A stretch of 64,000 bases of DNA from Acanthaster planci (Eukaryota; Echinodermata; Asteroidea; Valvatida; Acanthasteridae). The stretch is taken from contig NW_019091372.1 in the NCBI RefSeq assembly GCF_001949145.1, forward strand, positions 944,770 to 1,008,769. The letters run 5' to 3'. Every line of letters begins with the position of its first letter. Position 1 is the first letter of the stretch. The notes under the pieces are model-generated. The model was given only the letters and a program-made list of their open reading frames with translations, searched no databases and had not been told where the DNA came from. The translations under genes and the position numbers were made by a program. Below are positions 63,906-64,000 of this stretch, in pieces.

Positions 63906-64000
63906 TGGCCAGAGCATTCCCCCGACCAAGCCAAGTCTCACATGCTCATTAAAAAAAAAAAAATCGTCCCTCAAATCATAGACTCTACACAAGACGTTTC

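Larger units (their letters stand above)
60727..64000. other. BLTP3 intron (incomplete), no further exon recognised
   Basis: After the exon ending at 60726 (phase 1, ...SFP+G) I found no continuation of the family sequence before the window ends. The stretch contains a partial MITE end (about 61495-61543), a hairpin MITE (62776-62872) and a GGCCAC-rich minisatellite (63325-63905). Confidence 0.55.

Overview
The window is animal nuclear DNA. It has GC-rich exons with GT-AG introns, AT-rich non-coding sequence full of short inverted-repeat elements and TGTACATGTA-type repeats, and two assembly gaps (11446-12364 and 24052-24627). The gene content and the style of the repeats fit an invertebrate deuterostome. 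A lancelet (Branchiostoma) is my best guess; this is inference, because no diagnostic rRNA or mitochondrial sequence is present.

Layout: (1) About 1-14.3 kb, minus strand: the 5' part of a myelin regulatory factor (MYRF) gene. Eleven coding exons run from the start codon at 14324 leftwards through the DNA-binding domain and off the left edge. (2) About 17-42 kb, plus strand: a head-to-tail cluster of four gamma-butyrobetaine dioxygenase (BBOX1)-like genes. Each has five exons with the same intron positions and phases, and all four reading frames are intact (390-395 codons). (3) About 45.6 kb to the right edge, plus strand: the 5' part of a bridge-like lipid transfer protein 3 gene (BLTP3; UHRF1BP1/UHRF1BP1L/SHIP164 family). 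Eleven coding exons cover about the first 580 residues, and the gene runs off the right edge.

The three loci are not an operon and need not work together. MYRF is a membrane-released transcription factor. BBOX1-like enzymes are Fe(II)/2-oxoglutarate hydroxylases of the carnitine pathway family. BLTP3 is a lipid-transfer rod of endosomal and contact-site membranes.

The most interesting part is the BBOX1-like cluster. All four copies keep the zinc-binding and iron-binding residues. Each has changed a different subset of the substrate pocket (the residues matching human Tyr177, Trp181, Asn191 and Asn292), and these changes fall mainly in the small exon 2. Exon 1, in contrast, contains blocks that are nearly identical between copies even at silent sites. 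This looks like a shared scaffold homogenised by gene conversion around a diversified pocket, and suggests a family of unassigned quaternary-amine hydroxylases. The non-coding DNA holds at least ten families of palindromic non-autonomous elements, including a 1 kb foldback element with a nested MITE, and a possible large palindrome centred on the second gap.
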